This document shows positions 30,012 to 33,596 of a stretch of DNA of 33,596 bases, in pieces. Both the position numbers and the translations under genes were made by a program. Below the pieces are notes generated by a model that worked only from the letters and a program-made list of their open reading frames with translations, did no database searches and had not been told where the DNA came from. Position 1 is the first letter of the stretch. Every line of letters begins with the position of its first letter. The DNA is taken from assembly GCF_003013405.1 (NCBI RefSeq), contig NZ_PXZL01000024.1, positions 1 through 33,596 on the forward strand. Reading direction: 5' to 3'. The DNA comes from Brevibacillus formosus. Its GTDB lineage: Bacteria > Bacillota > Bacilli > Brevibacillales > Brevibacillaceae.

Positions 30012-30288
30012 TGGATTTGGTCAAAGTTTTGCCCAACTTTTTCTCGTATTTTGACACATTCCGACAAATTCATTTGATCTAGTGAACGCAGTCTTTTTGT
30101 GAACAGCGCCAAGATGCTGTACATAAAATGATCGTGGCGGTTTTGCTATGTCTAATGGGTGAGGCAATGGGTTAGGATATTGGGGAAAGGTCTATCAAAA
30201 CGGTCGAAGCCGTTTTGGACCGCTTGCGGTGACGCTTGACGTTTTTCACAGAATTGAGAGTTACATACATTGAAAGGGGGACCATTGT
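30012..30288 (+). other. Long untranslated leader of sdhCAB
   Basis: The yslB-sdhC gap totals 428 bases; this is the part after the sdh promoter. It has no supported gene. It contains a perfect 8-bp hairpin, CAAAACGG/CCGTTTTG (30196-30217, loop TCGAAG), and a small ACCG-CTTG-CGGT hairpin directly after. No known riboswitch consensus was recognised. Confidence 0.5.
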
Positions 30289-30900
30289 ATGGCGAAAGGC
30301 CATAGCTTTCTCAGTCACAAGCTCCACTCACTTCTTGGTTTGTTTCCGATCGGGCTCTTCCTGCTGTTTCACTTGACAGCCAACTACCAAGCGACCCGTG
30401 GAGCCGAAGCTTTTAATCAAACAGTTGGTTTGATTGAAAATGTTCCATTCGTATTGGTGCTTGAATTTGTTTTTATCTACCTCCCGATCCTGTTTCACGC
30501 TGTTTACGGTCTCTACATTGCGTTCCAAGCGAAGCAAAACGTAGGGAACTTCGGCTACTTCCGAAACCAAATGTTCTTGTGGCAACGTGTTACAGGAGTC
30601 ATTACCCTCATTTTTATCGTTTGGCACGTTTGGGAAACCCGTATCCAAAAAGCATTGGGTGCACATGTGGATTATGACATGATGGCAAACATTTTGAGCA
30701 GTCCTGCAATGATCGTATTCTACACAATCGGGATTATTAGTACGACTTTCCACTTCTCCAACGGACTGTGGTCGTTCCTGGTTCACTGGGGAATTACAGT
30801 TGGGCCGCGTTCCCAGCGCATTGCAACATTCCTGACTTTGGGCGTATTCGTAGTTGTAACCTTCATCGGCTTGCGTGCGATGTCGGCTTTCATTTTGTAG
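30289..30900 (+). CDS. sdhC: Succinate dehydrogenase cytochrome b558 subunit
   Basis: 203 aa with five membrane segments, the diheme anchor of Bacillus-type succinate:menaquinone reductase. The four axial heme ligands I recall for B. subtilis fall at identical positions: His28 (LLFHLT), His70 (LFHAVYG), His113 (VWHVWE) and His155 (FHFSNG). It binds SdhAB to the membrane and passes electrons to menaquinone. GAAAGGGGG precedes the ATG by 7-8 bases. First gene of the operon, after a long leader, and 19 bases before sdhA. Confidence 0.96.
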   Translation: MAKGHSFLSHKLHSLLGLFPIGLFLLFHLTANYQATRGAEAFNQTVGLIENVPFVLVLEFVFIYLPILFHAVYGLYIAFQAKQNVGNFGYFRNQMFLWQRVTGVITLIFIVWHVWETRIQKALGAHVDYDMMANILSSPAMIVFYTIGIISTTFHFSNGLWSFLVHWGITVGPRSQRIATFLTLGVFVVVTFIGLRAMSAFIL

Positions 30901-30919
30901 GGATAGGGGGACAAAACTC

Positions 30920-32674
30920 ATGGCAAAAGGTAAACTGATCATTGTCGGTGGAGGTTTGGCCGGCTTGATGGCTACCATCAAAGCAGCAGAAAAAGGCGTT
31001 CCCGTTCAGCTGTTCTCCCTGGTTCCGGTAAAACGTTCCCACTCTGTCTGTGCGCAGGGCGGTATTAACGGTGCGGTAAATACCAAAGGGGAAGGCGACT
31101 CCACATGGGAGCACTTCGACGATACAGTATATGGCGGAGACTTCTTGGCAAACCAACCGCCAGTTAAAGCAATGTGTGATGCAGCACCTGGCATCATCTA
31201 TATGTTGGACCGTATGGGCGTTATGTTTAACCGTACGCCAGAAGGTCTGTTGGACTTCCGTCGTTTCGGGGGAACCAAGCATCACCGTACCGCTTTTGCG
31301 GGTGCGACAACTGGACAACAGCTCTTGTACGCATTGGACGAACAAGTACGCCGTTATGAAGCTGAAGGTCTGGTAACCAAGTACGAATATTGGGATTTCC
31401 TCGGAGCCGTTTTGGACGATACAGGAACCTGTCGCGGGATTACTGCACAAAACATGCGTTCCGGTGAAATTCAATCCTTCCGTGCGGATGCCGTTATTTT
31501 GGCAACAGGCGGACCTGGTATCATCTTCGGTAAATCGACGAACTCGATTATCAATACAGGTACAGCAGCGTCTGCGGCGTATCAACAAGGGGTTATCTAC
31601 TCCAATGGTGAGATGATCCAAATTCACCCAACGGCAATCCCTGGCGACGACAAGCTGCGTCTGATGTCCGAGTCTGCTCGTGGTGAGGGTGGCCGTGTAT
31701 GGACGTACAGAGACGGTAAGCCTTGGTACTTCCTGGAAGATAAATACCCTGCATACGGAAACCTGGTTCCGCGTGACATCGCGACTCGTGAAATCTTCTC
31801 CGTTTGCGTAGATATGAAGCTGGGTATCAACGGCGAAAACATGGTATACCTCGACCTGTCCCACAAAGATCCAAAAGAACTGGATGTAAAATTGGGCGGT
31901 ATTATCGAGATTTACGAAAAATTCGTTGGGGATGACCCACGTAAAGTTCCAATGAAGATTTTCCCTGCGGTTCACTACTCCATGGGCGGTATGTGGGTAG
32001 ACTACAACCAAATGACCAATATCCCTGGTTTGTTTGCAGCAGGTGAGTGCGATTACTCTCAGCACGGTGCAAACCGTTTGGGTGCGAACTCCCTCTTGTC
32101 GGCGATCTATGGCGGTATGGTAGCAGGTCCAAAAGCGATCGAGTACATCAAAGGCTTGAACAAATCCTCTGATGACCTGTCTTCCACGCTCTACGACGGC
32201 TTCACAAGCAAAGAGCAAGCGAAATACGACAGCATCCTGAAAATGGACGGAACAGAAAATGCTTACCTGATCCACAAGGAACTGGGTGAGTGGATGACTG
32301 ACAACGTAACGGTAGTTCGTTACAACGACCGTCTGCAAAAAACGGATGATAAGATCGTAGAACTGATGGAACGCTACAAAAAGATCAACATCAACGATAC
32401 GAATAAATGGAGCAACTCCGGTGCGGCGTTTACCCGTCATCTGTGGAACATGCTCGTACTGTCCCGCGCGATCACAATCGGTGCGCTCAAGCGCGACGAG
32501 AGCCGCGGTGCTCACTACAAGCCTGAATTCCCTGAGCGTGATGACGAGAACTTCATGAAGACGACAATGGCGAAGTACAATGCTGAAACGACTGCGCCTG
32601 AAATCTACTATGAAGACATCGACGTATCCCTGATTGCACCACGTAAACGTGACTATACGTCTGACAAGAAATAA
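30920..32674 (+). CDS. sdhA: Succinate dehydrogenase flavoprotein subunit
   Basis: 584 aa. The N-terminal dinucleotide fold is KLIIVGGGLAGLMATIKAAE. Covalent FAD should attach at His41 in SHSVCAQGGIN. The active-site segments are HPTAIPGDDKLRLMSESARG with substrate-binding residues, and EGGRVWTY. RLGANSLLSAIYGGMVAG is the late FAD-binding motif. It oxidises succinate to fumarate in the citric acid cycle. ATG 30920 follows GGATAGGGGG; an upstream in-frame start inside sdhC is rejected. Confidence 0.97.
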   Translation: MAKGKLIIVGGGLAGLMATIKAAEKGVPVQLFSLVPVKRSHSVCAQGGINGAVNTKGEGDSTWEHFDDTVYGGDFLANQPPVKAMCDAAPGIIYMLDRMGVMFNRTPEGLLDFRRFGGTKHHRTAFAGATTGQQLLYALDEQVRRYEAEGLVTKYEYWDFLGAVLDDTGTCRGITAQNMRSGEIQSFRADAVILATGGPGIIFGKSTNSIINTGTAASAAYQQGVIYSNGEMIQIHPTAIPGDDKLRLMSESARGEGGRVWTYRDGKPWYFLEDKYPAYGNLVPRDIATREIFSVCVDMKLGINGENMVYLDLSHKDPKELDVKLGGIIEIYEKFVGDDPRKVPMKIFPAVHYSMGGMWVDYNQMTNIPGLFAAGECDYSQHGANRLGANSLLSAIYGGMVAGPKAIEYIKGLNKSSDDLSSTLYDGFTSKEQAKYDSILKMDGTENAYLIHKELGEWMTDNVTVVRYNDRLQKTDDKIVELMERYKKININDTNKWSNSGAAFTRHLWNMLVLSRAITIGALKRDESRGAHYKPEFPERDDENFMKTTMAKYNAETTAPEIYYEDIDVSLIAPRKRDYTSDKK

Positions 32675-32692
32675 GAGAGGAGGAAACTGATC

Positions 32693-33442
32693 ATGGCAGA
32701 AAAATTGATTCATTTGATTATCACTCGTCAAGATAGCCCTGACAGCACTCCGTACAAGGAAGAGTTCAAAATCCCTTACCGTCCTGGTATGAACGTGATC
32801 AGTGCTTTGATGGAGATTCAACGTAATCCACTCAACGCACAAGGTCAAAAAACGTCTCCAGTAAACTGGGAATCGAACTGCTTGGAAGAAGTATGCGGTG
32901 CGTGCTCGATGGTTATTAACGGAAGACCGCGTCAAGCGTGCTCGGCACTGGTAGATAAACTGGAACAGCCGATTCGTCTTGAGCCAATGAGCACCTTCCC
33001 TGTACAGCGTGACTTGTCGATTGACCGCAGCCGCATGTTCGATGCGCTGAAACGCGTAAAAGCGTGGATTCCAATCGATGGTACGCATGATCTGGGACCA
33101 GGTCCTCGCATGCCTGAAGTGGAGCGTCAATGGGCGTACGAGCTTTCGAAGTGCATGACGTGCGGTGTTTGCTTGGAAGCTTGCCCGAACGTGAATGCGA
33201 AGTCTGACTTCATCGGTCCGTTCGCAATTTCGCAGGTCCGTCTGTTCAACCAGCATCCAACGGGTATGATGAACAAGCATGAGCGTCTGGAAGCTCTGAT
33301 GGAAGATGGCGGTATCGGTGATTGCGGTAACTCGCAAAACTGCGTACAAGCATGTCCAAAAGGTATTCCGCTGACAACCTCGATCGCTCACATGAACAAA
33401 GAAACAACCAAACATGCAGTGAAGAAGTTCTTCTTCTCCTAA
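32693..33442 (+). CDS. sdhB: Succinate dehydrogenase iron-sulfur subunit
   Basis: 249 aa. It has a 2Fe-2S domain with Cys63, Cys68, Cys71 and Cys83 (CLEEVCGACSM and QAC). The C-terminal domain has Cys154, 157, 160 and 164 (CMTCGVCLEAC) and Cys211, 217 and 221 (CGNSQNCVQAC) for the 4Fe-4S and 3Fe-4S clusters, all present. It links the flavin of SdhA to the hemes of SdhC. GAGAGGAGG precedes the ATG, 18 bases after sdhA. Last gene of the operon, with a strong terminator after it. Confidence 0.97.
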   Translation: MAEKLIHLIITRQDSPDSTPYKEEFKIPYRPGMNVISALMEIQRNPLNAQGQKTSPVNWESNCLEEVCGACSMVINGRPRQACSALVDKLEQPIRLEPMSTFPVQRDLSIDRSRMFDALKRVKAWIPIDGTHDLGPGPRMPEVERQWAYELSKCMTCGVCLEACPNVNAKSDFIGPFAISQVRLFNQHPTGMMNKHERLEALMEDGGIGDCGNSQNCVQACPKGIPLTTSIAHMNKETTKHAVKKFFFS

Positions 33443-33455
33443 TTGTTTGCAATAG

Positions 33456-33496
33456 AAAAGGCGTGCACCGGTTGATCCGGAATGCACGCCTTTTTT
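33456..33496. terminator. Terminator after sdhB
   Basis: AAAAGGCGTGCA (33456-33467) pairs with TGCACGCCTTTT (33483-33494), 12 bp, with an inner CCGG/CCGG hairpin, ending in T. A-rich flanks on the left let it also serve the convergent gene to the right. Confidence 0.9.
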
Positions 33497-33500
33497 CAGT

Positions 33501-33596
33501 TTAGGAAAGGTACATGTCGCTGTAGTGGAGAGAAAAATATTTCCAGTCTAAGCTCCAGGCTCCGTCCTGCTGGGGGATAAGACTGTCCGCTCCGAA
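33501..33596 (-). CDS. Partial gene, C-terminal 31 codons, running off the right edge
   Basis: On the minus strand a frame is open from the window edge to TAA at 33503-33501, giving a C-terminal peptide that includes FGADSLIPQQDGAW, SLDWKYF and ends SDMYLS. The composition looks like real protein and the stop lies 5 bases beyond the bidirectional sdhB terminator, as expected for a convergent gene. The family is not recognised. In B. subtilis, from memory, a plus-strand gene follows sdhB, so synteny appears to end here. Confidence 0.5.
   Translation of the reverse strand, partial: FGADSLIPQQDGAWSLDWKYFSLHYSDMYLS

Noticed and set aside
30056..30085. TTGACA in the sdh leader as a second promoter
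   Set aside because: No acceptable -10 box lies 16-18 bases downstream.
30890..33487. Very long (865-codon) minus-strand open frame across sdhA and sdhB
   Set aside because: It is antisense to two clearly functional genes with all cofactor residues. Its peptide is rich in His/Arg/Phe/Cys in the way of mirror frames, and no protein family is recognisable.
1..33596. tRNA, rRNA, CRISPR arrays, insertion sequences, prophage genes
   Set aside because: Nothing with the required repeats, transposase motifs or cloverleaf signals was found by eye on either strand.

Overview
The window looks like chromosome of a Gram-positive, spore-forming Bacillales organism, most likely a Brevibacillus (family Paenibacillaceae). 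The clues are strong AGGAGG-type ribosome binding sites, a SpoVB-type flippase, a CsaB pyruvyl transferase of the kind that prepares cell-wall polymer for S-layer binding, a Bacillus-type FadR, and a diheme SdhC with an SdhCAB order. From memory, the right half follows the Bacillus subtilis order lcfA-fadR-fadB-etfB-etfA-trxA-uvrC-lysC-yslB-sdhCAB. It differs by an inserted livKHMGF-type ABC transporter, a DUF2164 gene, a small coiled-coil gene and an inverted yslB. The genus assignment is inference. No tRNA, rRNA, CRISPR array or insertion sequence was seen.

Left part (1-11 kb), cell envelope. A minus-strand operon (3892 down to 186) encodes a Wzy/WaaL-like ligase or polymerase, a membrane-anchored protein with FG-GAP/VCBS-like calcium loops, and a lipoprotein. 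Divergent to it is a MurJ-like flippase, whose 3' end overlaps a convergent PaaK/CapK-like adenylate-forming enzyme. A second flippase of the SpoVB type follows. Next, on the minus strand, come CsaB and a SAM methyltransferase whose frame is broken at a run of six A. Together these suggest assembly, flipping and decoration of a secondary cell-wall polysaccharide. An LCP-family ligase further right (13366-14355) could attach such a polymer to peptidoglycan.

Middle part (11-25.5 kb), acyl-CoA and amino-acid metabolism. There is a PrmA-like methyltransferase and a thiolase. A fatty-acid catabolic block follows: acyl-CoA ligase, FadR, enoyl-CoA hydratase, EtfB and EtfA. FadR has a sigma-A promoter followed by a perfect palindromic FadR-type operator. 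The hydratase-etf operon has a candidate CcpA site and a different palindrome, part of which recurs upstream of livK. After a small coiled-coil gene and thioredoxin comes a complete branched-chain amino-acid type ABC transporter (binding protein, two permeases, two ATPases). A large hairpin separates the binding protein from the rest.

Right part (25.5-33.6 kb), core genes: a DUF2164 protein, UvrC, a lysine riboswitch controlling aspartokinase LysC (with a visible internal start for its beta subunit), YslB, and the succinate dehydrogenase operon sdhCAB. yslB and sdhCAB diverge from a 428-bp region with a 23-bp palindrome between their putative promoters. A partial minus-strand gene runs off the right edge.

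The best candidates for something undescribed are the ligase/propeller/lipoprotein operon, the frame-broken methyltransferase with its ATGA overlap, the yslB-sdh divergent operator, the possible self-masking yslB ribosome binding site, and the anti-P1 hairpin before the lysine riboswitch.
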